NCBI RefSeq assembly: GCF_900142175.1
Contig: NZ_FQZX01000003.1
Location: 342,401 to 406,400, forward strand
DNA length: 64,000 nt
Direction of reading: 5' to 3'
DNA from: Maribacter aquivivus
GTDB lineage: Bacteria; Bacteroidota; Bacteroidia; Flavobacteriales; Flavobacteriaceae
Shown piece by piece: positions 8,985 to 17,000 of the stretch; the first letter of the stretch is position 1; each line of letters starts with the position of its first letter. A program made the position numbers and the translations under genes. Below the pieces are notes generated by a model. The model did not search any database. It saw only the letters and a program-made list of their open reading frames with translations, and had not been told where the DNA came from.

Positions 8985-9122
8985 TATGTACAACGTTTTT
9001 GTGTATGATTTCGTTGCGTGTTTCAGCAACTAATTTAGCAAATACAAACCGAATAGAAAATCCGCGAGGATTTTCGTAAGTAGGCGAGTACTAGCAATGA
9101 ATTATACACGGTGTTATGTGCA
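8985..9122. repeat. attC-like boundary repeat, about 138 nt
   Basis: It begins TATGTACAAC (8985-8994) and ends GTTATGTGCA (9113-9122). The outer arms include GTTTTTGTGTAT and ATTATACAC. The tip GAAAATCC-GCGA-GGATTTTC (9056-9075) is a perfect 8-bp stem. The site at 51021-51166, outside the mobile element, shares the same layout and much of the sequence but has a different tip. Confidence 0.7.
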
Positions 9123-9124
9123 GT

Positions 9125-10045
9125 TTATTTCTGCATTTTTTCTAATTCAACTATTAATGAAATAGGTGAAGCCGAAACAAACGAATTGAATTTATCATTA
9201 TGCTCTTTAATATTAACTCCTAATTTTCCTATTTCTAAAAATCCTCCTACTAAACCTCCAATAGCCGCAACTCCTGGTGTTCCTAACATAATAGACCCAA
9301 AAACGATTCCTAAAGTTCCAAAAAGAGATTTCGAATTTGTTAATGATTTTAAGGTTCCATTAACCAAATCTATTCCGTGTTTTTTACAAGCGTTTTTATA
9401 ATCTTCGGTTTGAATTTGTAAGTCATCGCTTATAAATGATATGTCTTTTCCTTGATAATTCTTGTTGATAAATAACCCGAATCTTTTGACTTTATCGATA
9501 AAATCAGAATCTTGTTTTGCTTGTAATATCTGATTCCATTCTAATGACTCTGTATTAATTACAGGTGCATTAATAATTTCAATTTCGAGTTTATTCGTTG
9601 ATTTTTGAAACTTGTAATCTTCGATTAGTTTTTCTAACAAGATGCTTTCATCGAATATTGGTATCCCTAAATTATTTTCTTTATTAACCTGTTTAGATAA
9701 TTCTAAAACGGATAAATTTCCAACTTTTTTATAGCCCTCGTTAAATACGTTTTCAAGGATTTCTATAACTTTATCTCTTTCAATATCAGTAACATTTTGT
9801 TTTTCAAAATATTCAGGAAGTATTCTGTCAGTTAAATAAGTTATATCTCCTTTACCGTGTTTTTCTTTATCAATTTCAATTAGTTTTTCAACTTTAGAAT
9901 AATCAATTGGTATTTTAGAAATTAATTTTTCGGGAATATTATGTTCTTTTCCTATTGGAATAATAGAATCAAATAATATTGCTGCTAATTTCAGTTTATC
10001 CGCATCAGAAACAATTCCAACCGTATTATATTTATTGATAATCAT
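9125..10045 (-). CDS. Hypothetical protein with a C-terminal Gly-rich hydrophobic region (cassette gene)
   Basis: 306 residues from the ATG at 10045. A GTG at 10072 is possible, but it falls inside the boundary motif. The ATG leaves the 20-30 nt gap seen in neighbouring cassettes. The N-terminal two thirds are helical and charged. Near residues 250-290 a Gly/Ala/Ile-rich hydrophobic stretch (LGTPGVAAIGGLVGGFLEIG) suggests membrane insertion or a pore-like hairpin. The family is not recognised. The flanking motifs GTTATGTGCA and TGCACATAAC are a perfect 10-nt inverted pair. Confidence 0.65.
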   Translation of the reverse strand: MIINKYNTVGIVSDADKLKLAAILFDSIIPIGKEHNIPEKLISKIPIDYSKVEKLIEIDKEKHGKGDITYLTDRILPEYFEKQNVTDIERDKVIEILENVFNEGYKKVGNLSVLELSKQVNKENNLGIPIFDESILLEKLIEDYKFQKSTNKLEIEIINAPVINTESLEWNQILQAKQDSDFIDKVKRFGLFINKNYQGKDISFISDDLQIQTEDYKNACKKHGIDLVNGTLKSLTNSKSLFGTLGIVFGSIMLGTPGVAAIGGLVGGFLEIGKLGVNIKEHNDKFNSFVSASPISLIVELEKMQK

Positions 10046-10067
10046 TAAGTTAGTTTTTTTGTCAAAT

Positions 10068-10290
10068 TGCACATAACGACTGAGCTAAGCGTAGTGCGGA
10101 AGTAAGGAAACTCTTCGTTTCCGTATTTGCACTAAGCTAAAGCTTATTGTTTAGTTTTATTTTTTTTCTAAAGCTACCCCGAAGCGTCGGGGCATTCCCG
10201 ATAGCTATCGGGATTAGCGACTTTATAAATATACACAGACCTTTCTATTTAGCCCTAAAGTCCGCATTACGTTTAGGTTTTGTTGGCAAA
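10068..10290. repeat. attC-like boundary repeat, about 223 nt, with several stacked hairpins
   Basis: It begins TGCACATAAC (10068-10077) and ends GTTGGCAAA (10282-10290). It holds an arm pair GGAAAC/GTTTCC inside TAGTGC/GCACTA, the hairpin CCCCGA-AGCG-TCGGGG (10177-10192), and the perfect 16-bp palindrome CCCGATAGCTATCGGG (10197-10212). The flank from 10141 on is nearly identical to 6178 onward, and the whole site is a close relative of 43952-44167. Confidence 0.65.
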
Positions 10291-10361
10291 TCGTTTTTTT
10301 CTAGTTTATCGCTAAAATCAGTTCATTGAAATTAGTCCGACACGGTAAAAACTGAATCTTT

Positions 10362-11237
10362 TTAATTCGATTTTAATAACTTTAGTACTTCTTTAGAATT
10401 AAAATTATTCCATTGCTTTGCGGCTATTAATGCACTAGTTTTTTTACGCCCATTATCAAACACTTTGTTTGGGTCTGCACCTGCTTTTAAAAGTAAATCA
10501 ATGACCTCCAAACAACCTTCTCTAGATGCATGTACTAAAGTATTTCCGCCATAGCCCTCAGGATTGGCGTCAGCACCTCTAGATATGAGTAAGTTGAAAA
10601 TTTCAGGAGATTTTACAGCTCTATAAATTGCATAGAATTGGTCATTGTAATAATTTGTTCCATTTGGATTTGCTCCATAATCTATAAGGAAATTGACTAT
10701 TTCTATATATTGGTGTTGAACAGCTTCCACTAAAAAACCGTCTAACATCTTATCTGTAATTTCATCTTTGTACATTTCTAAATACATTTCTAAATAGGGT
10801 AAATTACCGTTTTTAACTGCACCAGAATAAGGATGTTCTAAAACCATTTTTTTTGAATGTATCAATACAAGTAGCTCATTCCGTTCTTTTAAATCTTCCT
10901 TTTTCATAGTAAATCTTGGAGGTAAACAACCTTTTTGATTGCTATCGAATGATTCAATATCACCAATTACTGCTGAGAACAAGTATTTTAACGTGTTATT
11001 ATGAAATGAATAATTTTTAAGTACATTGTTTAATAACTTGAGTTTATCTTTCCGATAAAGCCATCGTATACTAACATAATCCAAAATGCTGTCTTTGCCT
11101 TGATTTTTTTCATTAAAATATTTAATCCCTTCATCTTCATTTATTGCGTCATAATTAGAAAAGTTATTGAAATCATCAAATTGAGAAAAACAATTCAATG
11201 ATAATAACACTACAAACACAAATATTAAGTTTTTCAT
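10362..11237 (-). CDS. Secreted ankyrin-repeat protein (cassette gene)
   Basis: 291 residues with an N-terminal signal peptide (MKNLIFVFVVLLSLNCFSQ). Residues about 165-285 contain three to four ankyrin repeats. Their signatures are EIVNFLIDYGANPNG, IFNLLISRGADAN and EVIDLLLKAGADPN. These form a protein-binding solenoid, here probably periplasmic. The N-terminal half is not recognised. The gene is framed by GTTGGCAAA and TTTGCCAAC, a perfect inverted pair. By position it is the first gene of the minus-strand array, closest to the mobilization module. Confidence 0.8.
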   Translation of the reverse strand: MKNLIFVFVVLLSLNCFSQFDDFNNFSNYDAINEDEGIKYFNEKNQGKDSILDYVSIRWLYRKDKLKLLNNVLKNYSFHNNTLKYLFSAVIGDIESFDSNQKGCLPPRFTMKKEDLKERNELLVLIHSKKMVLEHPYSGAVKNGNLPYLEMYLEMYKDEITDKMLDGFLVEAVQHQYIEIVNFLIDYGANPNGTNYYNDQFYAIYRAVKSPEIFNLLISRGADANPEGYGGNTLVHASREGCLEVIDLLLKAGADPNKVFDNGRKKTSALIAAKQWNNFNSKEVLKLLKSN

Positions 11238-11265
11238 TTTTTTTAATTAAAGGTTTGTTAAAATG

Positions 11266-11330
11266 TTTGCCAACGAAGGTATAATGAACATATGTTCATT
11301 ATACCTTCTAATATAAGTTGTTTGCAATAT
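11266..11330. repeat. attC-like site containing a 34-bp perfect palindrome
   Basis: It opens with TTTGCCAAC (11266-11274), complementary to the site after the ankyrin gene, and closes with GTTGTTTGCAA (about 11319-11329). Between them, 11275-11308 is a perfect palindrome without a loop, centred on AACATATGTT. The same 10-nt centre occurs in both palindromes at 55.1 kb. It could be the array head (attI-like) or the remains of a cassette that lost its gene. Confidence 0.65.
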
Positions 11331-11400
11331 CTGAATATTATTCGGGTAAACTTATTTGATATTTAAATTTTCTAAAGTAGACGGTTATAAATATCCAGAT

Positions 11401-11628
11401 TTATTGATTTAGATAATTATGGATGCTTTCGTTAATTATAGATTTAACACTCCTATCTTCTTCCAAAGCTTTAGTTTTTAATTTTCTCAAAATTGTTTTA
11501 TCAATATAAAAAGAAAATTGCTTTTCGTTTTTAGTAATTGATATTTCTGGAACTACTTTTTGAATGGATGTATTTGGCTTAGAAGCTTGCGCTTTGGCTA
11601 TTAAACTATAAAACTCATTTTTCGACAT
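11401..11628 (-). CDS. Ribbon-helix-helix partition partner (ParB/CopG-like)
   Basis: 75 residues. The last 45 residues (FSFYIDKTILRKLKTKALEE through IINESIHNYL) fit a ribbon-helix-helix DNA-binding fold. The N-terminal 30 residues look disordered, as in the small centromere-binding proteins that pair with short ParA ATPases. It follows the ParA gene by 33 nt on the same strand. Together they would stabilise the element when it is extrachromosomal. Confidence 0.7.
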   Translation of the reverse strand: MSKNEFYSLIAKAQASKPNTSIQKVVPEISITKNEKQFSFYIDKTILRKLKTKALEEDRSVKSIINESIHNYLNQ

Positions 11629-11661
11629 GGTATAGATTTATATAATTATATATTTCCTGAT

Positions 11662-12246
11662 TTATATTAAAGTTGTTAAGACCTCTTTTGTTAAGCTATC
11701 AATTTGCCTTTGCGCATTTCTATCGGCTGTAACACCCTTAAGCAAAGGAGATCTAGTAAATGCTACCAAATCACTTATCATTGTTTGCGCTATTTTTATT
11801 TTATGAGAATCAAGGCTTTTCAAGATATCTTCGGTAATGGTTGTATTAGCTTTTACCATGTTCAAGATAATCATGGTATTGTTCTCTTTCATTTCGTCTT
11901 TAATCAAACTTATCGTATTGTCAATAGCTAGCAAATCAAGTATTCCGGCTTTTGTTGGTACTAATATTAAATCTGCAATTTTGATAAGTCCTTTCAACTT
12001 TGACGATAGGTAAGGAGGTGTATCAATAAAAATAAAATCTAAATTGTTGTCAATCGTTAAAATATTTTCATCTGTGGTTATTTGAAACGAATTAACAATT
12101 TTTGAAAGCTGAGATAGACTGCCTTGAGCATCGATGTCGAGAATAGCAACTTTTGAATGCTCACTTAAATTTTGAGCAAGATTGTAGGTTAATGTACTTT
12201 TTCCCACTCCACCCTTTTGATGTGTAATTAAAATGATTTTTGCCAT
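11662..12246 (-). CDS. parA: ParA-family partition ATPase
   Basis: 194 residues, the length of short plasmid-type ParA proteins. The deviant Walker A, KGGVGKST, is at residues 11-18 (after ILITHQ). The Walker A' region has LDIDAQGSLS (about 37-46) and the Walker B-like FIDTPPYL (about 73-80). The protein should bind ATP and DNA nonspecifically and drive segregation. It sits two bases from the next upstream gene and just before an RHH partner, so the three probably form one operon. Placed beside mobilization genes, it supports a plasmid-like stage of the element. Confidence 0.9.
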   Translation of the reverse strand: MAKIILITHQKGGVGKSTLTYNLAQNLSEHSKVAILDIDAQGSLSQLSKIVNSFQITTDENILTIDNNLDFIFIDTPPYLSSKLKGLIKIADLILVPTKAGILDLLAIDNTISLIKDEMKENNTMIILNMVKANTTITEDILKSLDSHKIKIAQTMISDLVAFTRSPLLKGVTADRNAQRQIDSLTKEVLTTLI

Positions 12247-12248
12247 AG

Positions 12249-12701
12249 TTATTCAGTTTTAGTTTTGCTCCATTTTTGATAAGTATCGTTGGCTTCTTTA
12301 TTTTCTTTCAAGAAGGTGCTGAAGTGATTTATCACTTCATTTTGACCCTTTTCATAATATTCGTTATTTGTTTTTGATGCATCCTTGATTTCGTAAATTG
12401 AATAGCTTGTCAATGAAAAACAGAACAAGATCAGTGTTCCAAATAAGACCAAAAGCCAAGTAGGGTAGTGGTTTGATTTTGATAATCTCTTGGTCAACTC
12501 GGAAATTTTTTTGTGTTGTACTGTGGATAGTTCTTCTTGCTGTTTCAGATTGATGTTTAAGACCGACTTCATTTCCTTTATATCTGGCGATACAGGAGTA
12601 GTTCTTAATTTTTCAGACAATTGTTCCATTCTATGGAGTTGTACCTTAAAATCGCTTAATTCCTCTACTAAAAGCTCTGCTAAATCATCAATTTTTGCCA
12701 T
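12249..12701 (-). CDS. Hypothetical protein with coiled coil and one membrane segment
   Basis: 150 residues. Residues 1-80 are amphipathic and Glu/Leu/Lys-rich, probably coiled coil. A single hydrophobic helix follows at about 85-105 (WLLVLFGTLILFCFSLT), then a charged tail. It is two bases away from both the relaxase and ParA genes, so it is cotranscribed with them. Proteins at this position in Bacteroidota mobilizable elements are usually unnamed. A role in relaxosome or coupling-protein contact is a guess. Confidence 0.7.
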   Translation of the reverse strand: MAKIDDLAELLVEELSDFKVQLHRMEQLSEKLRTTPVSPDIKEMKSVLNINLKQQEELSTVQHKKISELTKRLSKSNHYPTWLLVLFGTLILFCFSLTSYSIYEIKDASKTNNEYYEKGQNEVINHFSTFLKENKEANDTYQKWSKTKTE

Positions 12702-12703
12702 GG

Positions 12704-13567
12704 TTATAATCCTATTTCAATTCCCTTAGTTATAATTTGTTTCACTGCCTTTTTTGTTAAACCCATTATCATGTTAGTACTTAATTCGAGGACTCTACCT
12801 GCTATGTTCACAGCTTTGTTAGAATGTTGAAGTATTTGTCCGCTACTATTAATGGATAGGCCATTTGCAATCTTACCACCGCTCATGGAACGGTGTACTT
12901 CACTTCCTTTGAGGTTTATACCTTTGTACTCAAATCTAAAACCTTGTAGTTTTCCTCCCTTATTAATACTTGGGATTACTTCTACATTTCTTGAAGCCAT
13001 TTTTTTTATGTAATCGTTAAAAGTTTTGGGGTGTTCCTTTTTTAAAATTTGAAGATGAATTGAGTGTATTTCATTTCTAACTTTTTGTAATGGTTTAAGT
13101 TTCTCAGCTTGTACTTCTTTTACCGTTTTTAGGTCCATTTCAACAGCTACTTGTCTAGCAGCTTCATTACTACGTTTACCTATGAAACTATCTGGATATG
13201 CTTTACCTTTAAAATCGATTCTATTGACATACAAATGAATATGAGTGTGTGCTTTGTCTCTGTGAACAAAAGCGATTGCCTGTCTTTCGGTTAAATTCAT
13301 ATTTTCTATAAATTTTCTAGAAATAGTACCTAGTTGATTTTTAGAAAGTTTTTTACCATCCTCAATGGTTGGGCTTAAAACAAAGCTTAATGTATTTCTA
13401 TTACAATTCTCGTTCATACTCTGAATGATTTCAAATTCCTTGGTAAGTTCCTGTGGAGTTTCTCCTGCTAGATATTCTTTTAATACTATAGATGCATCTT
13501 TTTCCTGATTCATACCATACGACATTGAGGCATTTGTATGTGATATGGATTTACCTTTCCCAATCAT
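12704..13567 (-). CDS. mobA: Relaxase/mobilization nuclease
   Basis: 287 residues. The relaxase three-histidine motif is clear at residues about 102-117 (HRDKAHTHIHLYVNRID). An N-terminal segment with conserved Tyr (SYGMNQEKDA) may hold the nicking tyrosine. A basic region LRxEFKYKGINLKGSEVHR-like follows. The family (MobA/VirD2-type, pfam03432) nicks oriT and pilots the strand into a recipient. It overlaps the MobC-like gene by 4 nt, which indicates translational coupling. No coupling protein or type IV secretion genes are visible, so the element would need a helper conjugative system. Confidence 0.9.
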   Translation of the reverse strand: MIGKGKSISHTNASMSYGMNQEKDASIVLKEYLAGETPQELTKEFEIIQSMNENCNRNTLSFVLSPTIEDGKKLSKNQLGTISRKFIENMNLTERQAIAFVHRDKAHTHIHLYVNRIDFKGKAYPDSFIGKRSNEAARQVAVEMDLKTVKEVQAEKLKPLQKVRNEIHSIHLQILKKEHPKTFNDYIKKMASRNVEVIPSINKGGKLQGFRFEYKGINLKGSEVHRSMSGGKIANGLSINSSGQILQHSNKAVNIAGRVLELSTNMIMGLTKKAVKQIITKGIEIGL

Positions 13568-13869
13568 TTTTTGAATTTGTTAAGATGTTCTTTAAGCTCC
13601 TTAGATAGAGCATATACTTCATCGCTTAATTGAGGGTTTCTTTTTCGAAACATATTACCTATCAAAGTGAAATTTCTACTATAGGTTGAAATGGTTTTGA
13701 ATGCTTCAATTTCCTCTTCGGTTAATCTTGCGGTTATTTCTTTATTGAACGCCGCCCTAAAACAAAATTCACTCAAGGATAGCCCCGAGTTTTTCGCCTT
13801 AATTTTCAAAAGTTTTTTTTCGTAAATAGTACATCTGAATTTGGTGATTACCCTTTCTTTTTTTCTCAT
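13564..13869 (-). CDS. mobC: MobC-like mobilization accessory protein
   Basis: 101 residues, highly basic. The N-terminal part (ITKFRCTIYEKKLLKIKAKN, then GLSLSEFCFRAAF) matches the ribbon-helix-helix of bacterial MobC/MbpB proteins. The C-terminal helix has the typical YSRNFTLIGNMFRK segment. MobC proteins bind oriT and help the relaxase open the DNA. The gene overlaps the relaxase start by 4 nt, and the candidate oriT lies 40 nt upstream. Confidence 0.85.
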   Translation of the reverse strand: MRKKERVITKFRCTIYEKKLLKIKAKNSGLSLSEFCFRAAFNKEITARLTEEEIEAFKTISTYSRNFTLIGNMFRKRNPQLSDEVYALSKELKEHLNKFKK

Positions 13870-13907
13870 TTGTTTCTATTTTATTTTGCGACCATCGGGA
13901 GAAAAAT

Positions 13908-13937
13908 CAAGATTGTGGGCCCAGCACACACATCTTG
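13908..13937. other. Candidate origin of transfer (oriT)
   Basis: A 30-nt interval sits between the MobC-like start and the primase stop. It begins CAAGATTGTG and ends ACACATCTTG, which are inverted repeats apart from one bulged base, around GGCCCAGCAC. An inverted repeat directly upstream of a mobC-mobA pair is where oriT usually lies. A terminator for the primase gene is the alternative, but no T-run follows. Confidence 0.45.
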
Positions 13938-13963
13938 AATTCTTACTCAAACTCTAAACTTGA

Positions 13964-14980
13964 TTACCGCATTAATTCTAGGTCAAATACTTCAATTAGA
14001 TTCTGTAGTTGAATGTTTAGTTTTAATAACTTATTTAGATTTTCAGATTTTATATCGTTAATAATTATTCTTTCTTTATTGACTTTTAAAAAATAATCTG
14101 CGATGTCATAACCCTTAGTTTTTTGTTCCTCGGTAGCCTTACTTTCTAATAAATCTGATGTGCTAATATTGTAACCTTTCCTAAATAAGTCATCTGATTT
14201 TTTCTTCCATTGTGTGTATGGATTTTCGTTAATTCTGGATACACCCAAGTCTGGATAAAGAATAATTCTTCTGTCTTTTATTGGACTTAATTTCTTTTCG
14301 TTTATACCATTTAAACTTCCTGCTGCTAACCAAATGTATTTGTCAAAGAGGATACTCATTATACAGGCAGTTTTTTCAGATTCGACTATTGCAATAGCAT
14401 TGTTACTTTTATTAATCAAGTGTAGTCCAAAAAAGCATTGACTCAAGTTGAACTCCCTTAATTGATTATTTTTGATTTGATAGGAATGCATCCAGTTAAT
14501 TATTTTGGAACGTTTACCGTTTTTAGAATACATCATCATTTTGCCACTACGTATTTTTTTAAAATTGTCTATTTGCCAAAAAATTGTAGCATTGTTCCAG
14601 AATGTTGCAGTACCTACTTGATATAAATTAATTATGTTTTCAACTTTATCAGTTGGGAATATTGATTTTAAATATTCAATGAAATTATTATTGGTATTAA
14701 ATCTTAAACTCTGTTTTAAATCCACTTTGTTGTGATATGTTGTATCCTTTTTTACTTGCTTATAATTACTAGTTAGATGTGGAGTATATGTATTGGATGT
14801 ATTTTTAAAATACATTTTTGGACTTAAGTGGTAACCGCAATTGATTTCTCTATCACATCTTCCGACTATTTCAGAAATATTTTTTTGGTCTACTATATCC
14901 AGATATACAACAAATCTTTTTTTATTGCATTTTGGACATATATACTTGCGGCTACTTTTATCTAATATATACCTGTACAC
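13964..14980 (-). CDS. Toprim/zinc-finger primase-like replication protein
   Basis: 338 residues. An N-terminal zinc finger (CPKC at 15-18, C near 42 and C near 48) recalls CHC2-type primases. A toprim-like core follows at about 190-260, with AIVESEKTACIMSILF supplying the catalytic Glu and IILYPDLGVS supplying the Asp motif. This layout is that of DUF6371/toprim proteins on Bacteroidota mobile elements. The start used is the GTG at 14980, because no ATG precedes the zinc finger in this frame. That start overlaps the first iteron of the repeat cluster. Together with the DUF3987 gene it would form the element's replication module. Confidence 0.75.
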   Translation of the reverse strand: MYRYILDKSSRKYICPKCNKKRFVVYLDIVDQKNISEIVGRCDREINCGYHLSPKMYFKNTSNTYTPHLTSNYKQVKKDTTYHNKVDLKQSLRFNTNNNFIEYLKSIFPTDKVENIINLYQVGTATFWNNATIFWQIDNFKKIRSGKMMMYSKNGKRSKIINWMHSYQIKNNQLREFNLSQCFFGLHLINKSNNAIAIVESEKTACIMSILFDKYIWLAAGSLNGINEKKLSPIKDRRIILYPDLGVSRINENPYTQWKKKSDDLFRKGYNISTSDLLESKATEEQKTKGYDIADYFLKVNKERIIINDIKSENLNKLLKLNIQLQNLIEVFDLELMR

Positions 14981-15179
14981 TTCACTTACTTCATTTACTT
15001 CACAAAGCCCTGATATATGGGGTTTAGAGAATTAATTTAATTTCATTTCATTTTCACTTACTTCACTAACTATCATTTTGGATTTCACTTACTTCATTAA
15101 TATTTCACAAATAAAATATTGTATTAATCTGTTTTTCAATTATTTACTTCTGTTAGTGAAGTAAATGAAGTAAGTGAAG
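14980..15179. repeat. Iteron-like cluster with a 24-nt perfect inverted repeat
   Basis: The interval between the two replication genes contains four copies of a TTCACTTACTTCA-type motif: 14980-15003, about 15053-15066, about 15084-15097, and an inverted copy at 15156-15179. The first and last copies are exact 24-nt reverse complements. The rest is AT-rich. Repeats of this kind between a primase and a helicase-like gene suggest a replication origin, or an operator controlling the primase. Confidence 0.6.
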
Positions 15180-15180
15180 C

Positions 15181-16530
15181 CTATAGTACTTTCTTATAAT
15201 TACCTCTGGAAACTCTCTTGAACAACTTTCGATCGTTTAGATAAGTTTTGAATTGTCTATCACTAATCCTTGGTTTTCCATTTTTTCCTGTTTTACAGGC
15301 AGTTTTTAATCCCTCGGCGGTTGTAAACTCTTTATCTAGTTCTGCATAAATATTTCTTTGCAATTCAGTTAAAGATTCTAAGTAATTTTTTGTGCTAGTC
15401 TGTACTCTAACCCTAATAGCATTTACTTTGTAGTATTCGAATAATTTTATACCGGCTTTAATAGCGTTTAATTCTATTTGGATTCTATCACCTTCTTTAC
15501 AAGCATAGCATAACAGTTGTATTATCAAAGAGAAGCGTAAAACATATTGTTGAAGTTTAATTTCAATACTTCTTTCATAATCAAACAAAAAATCTTCTGG
15601 TCTATCGTTTTGCCAGTTGAATAAATACTCCTTGGCGTTTTGTTCAATAGGAAGTAATTCTTTTTTATTATCTAAATCTAATAGTGATGTAATAATGTTG
15701 TTATAGTTATTCAACAGTCTTTTATCTACTTTGTTAATATTCCATTTTATAGTTTTTGGATTGGTAGGATAGACAAAAAGAAGACGGTCCATAAACCCGT
15801 TTGAATTTCTGCCTTCCCTTGCGAATTCTTTTAATACACTTATTTGTGTGCTTCCAATAACCCCTATAAATGGTTCATCAATTCGCATGCTTTTACCAGA
15901 TGCGCGGTCCAAGAAAATTGGTGAACCGCTCCACATACTTAAATAGGTTTCTGCTTCTCCAGAATTATTATATCGGTTAAAATTTTTCAACCACCCACTC
16001 AGTTCGTCAACATAAATACATATTCCATTAGGATTATTTTGAAGAATATATAGAAGAGCTTCAGGTGTAAAATCACTTATTAAATTCTTTTTTAGAAGTG
16101 GTTTTTTAAGACTTTTATTGTCCTCTTTAGAAGTGTTATTTTTCTCAAAGTCATCTAATAGTTCTTGATACTCTATATAATATTCGCTGTCTTTTTTATG
16201 AATAGGATTAAAACAAAATTTAAGAGCATGACTTTTTGAGTCACCAGGTCTTCCAACTATTACCATAAATAAGTTGCACTTTTCATTCCAATCTTCTTTT
16301 ACTGATAATCGGTATTTTAGACCTATAGCTGTTGAAGCTGCCGACAATATTCCAGAGCCTAAATAGTCTATAGAAAATTGAAATTTGTTATTAGCTTCTA
16401 ATATAATTTCTTGAATAGCATTGGGAAAAATATCGAATGGAAAAATATTTTCATTGTCTTCAGTGTTTTTGAGGAAGTCCATTTCTAAATCAGCTAAACT
16501 TACACTTCCTAATATTTCATTTGTGGTCAT
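15181..16530 (-). CDS. DUF3987 primase/helicase-like protein
   Basis: 449 residues from the ATG at 16530. A longer frame to 16608 lacks support. The central region has the Walker A-like GRPGDSKSHALKF near residues 88-100, a Walker B-like ICIYVDELSGWLKNFNRY near 165-180, and IGVIGSTQ as sensor, as in DUF3987 proteins. These are fused or adjacent to primases on mobile elements and probably unwind DNA at the element's origin. It stops one base beyond the iteron cluster. The C-terminal 60 residues look like a winged-helix DNA-binding domain (RISDRQFKTYLNDRKLFKRV). Confidence 0.8.
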   Translation of the reverse strand: MTTNEILGSVSLADLEMDFLKNTEDNENIFPFDIFPNAIQEIILEANNKFQFSIDYLGSGILSAASTAIGLKYRLSVKEDWNEKCNLFMVIVGRPGDSKSHALKFCFNPIHKKDSEYYIEYQELLDDFEKNNTSKEDNKSLKKPLLKKNLISDFTPEALLYILQNNPNGICIYVDELSGWLKNFNRYNNSGEAETYLSMWSGSPIFLDRASGKSMRIDEPFIGVIGSTQISVLKEFAREGRNSNGFMDRLLFVYPTNPKTIKWNINKVDKRLLNNYNNIITSLLDLDNKKELLPIEQNAKEYLFNWQNDRPEDFLFDYERSIEIKLQQYVLRFSLIIQLLCYACKEGDRIQIELNAIKAGIKLFEYYKVNAIRVRVQTSTKNYLESLTELQRNIYAELDKEFTTAEGLKTACKTGKNGKPRISDRQFKTYLNDRKLFKRVSRGNYKKVL

Positions 16531-16624
16531 AGTGTACTTGATAAAATCGTATATTTGACCTATACGATTGGAGGTTAAGGCTTCAATTGTAATAAAATAA
16601 TAAAGCATAAAATGTTAGAGCATT

Positions 16625-16915
16625 TTATGCTTTTCGTGTTTTATATCCAAAGTGTTTTTTTTGATTTTCCGAGTCGAAAATTTGAAAATGGGGTATTATA
16701 TATGGCTTTACCTTTGCTTTAGGAATAATCTCTCCTCTATTTATTCTATTTATTATGGTAGCAGGTGTACATTTTTGAATAATAGATGCTTCCTTGACTG
16801 TATAGTACTTTTTGGTAAAGTCTTCTTTAGGTGGGTTTAATAGTTTATCAAGTTTCTCATTAACTTGAGCTAGTTCATTGTAAATTGGATCGAATGGGTT
16901 TGTGACGTTTTTCAT
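16625..16915 (-). CDS. Helix-turn-helix protein, excisionase-like
   Basis: 96 residues. The segment KKYYTVKEASIIQKC through ATIINRINRGEIIPKAK (about 37-70) is a MerR-type winged helix (HTH_17), as in Xis and element-encoded DNA-binding proteins. It lies between the replication genes and the integrase. It could act as a recombination directionality factor or as a replication regulator. The sequence alone does not decide between them. Confidence 0.75.
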   Translation of the reverse strand: MKNVTNPFDPIYNELAQVNEKLDKLLNPPKEDFTKKYYTVKEASIIQKCTPATIINRINRGEIIPKAKVKPYIIPHFQIFDSENQKKHFGYKTRKA

Positions 16916-17000
16916 ATCTATTAATTATAGTTTGATACGTCGAAAGTATTGGTTGTTTCTGCTAAAACTTGAGATTCTTAAGAATCTCAAAAAAATTAAC

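Noticed and set aside
9111..9401. 96-residue plus-strand frame
   Set aside because: It is the antisense of the C-terminal Gly-rich part of the cassette gene at 9125-10045 and overlaps the boundary repeat.
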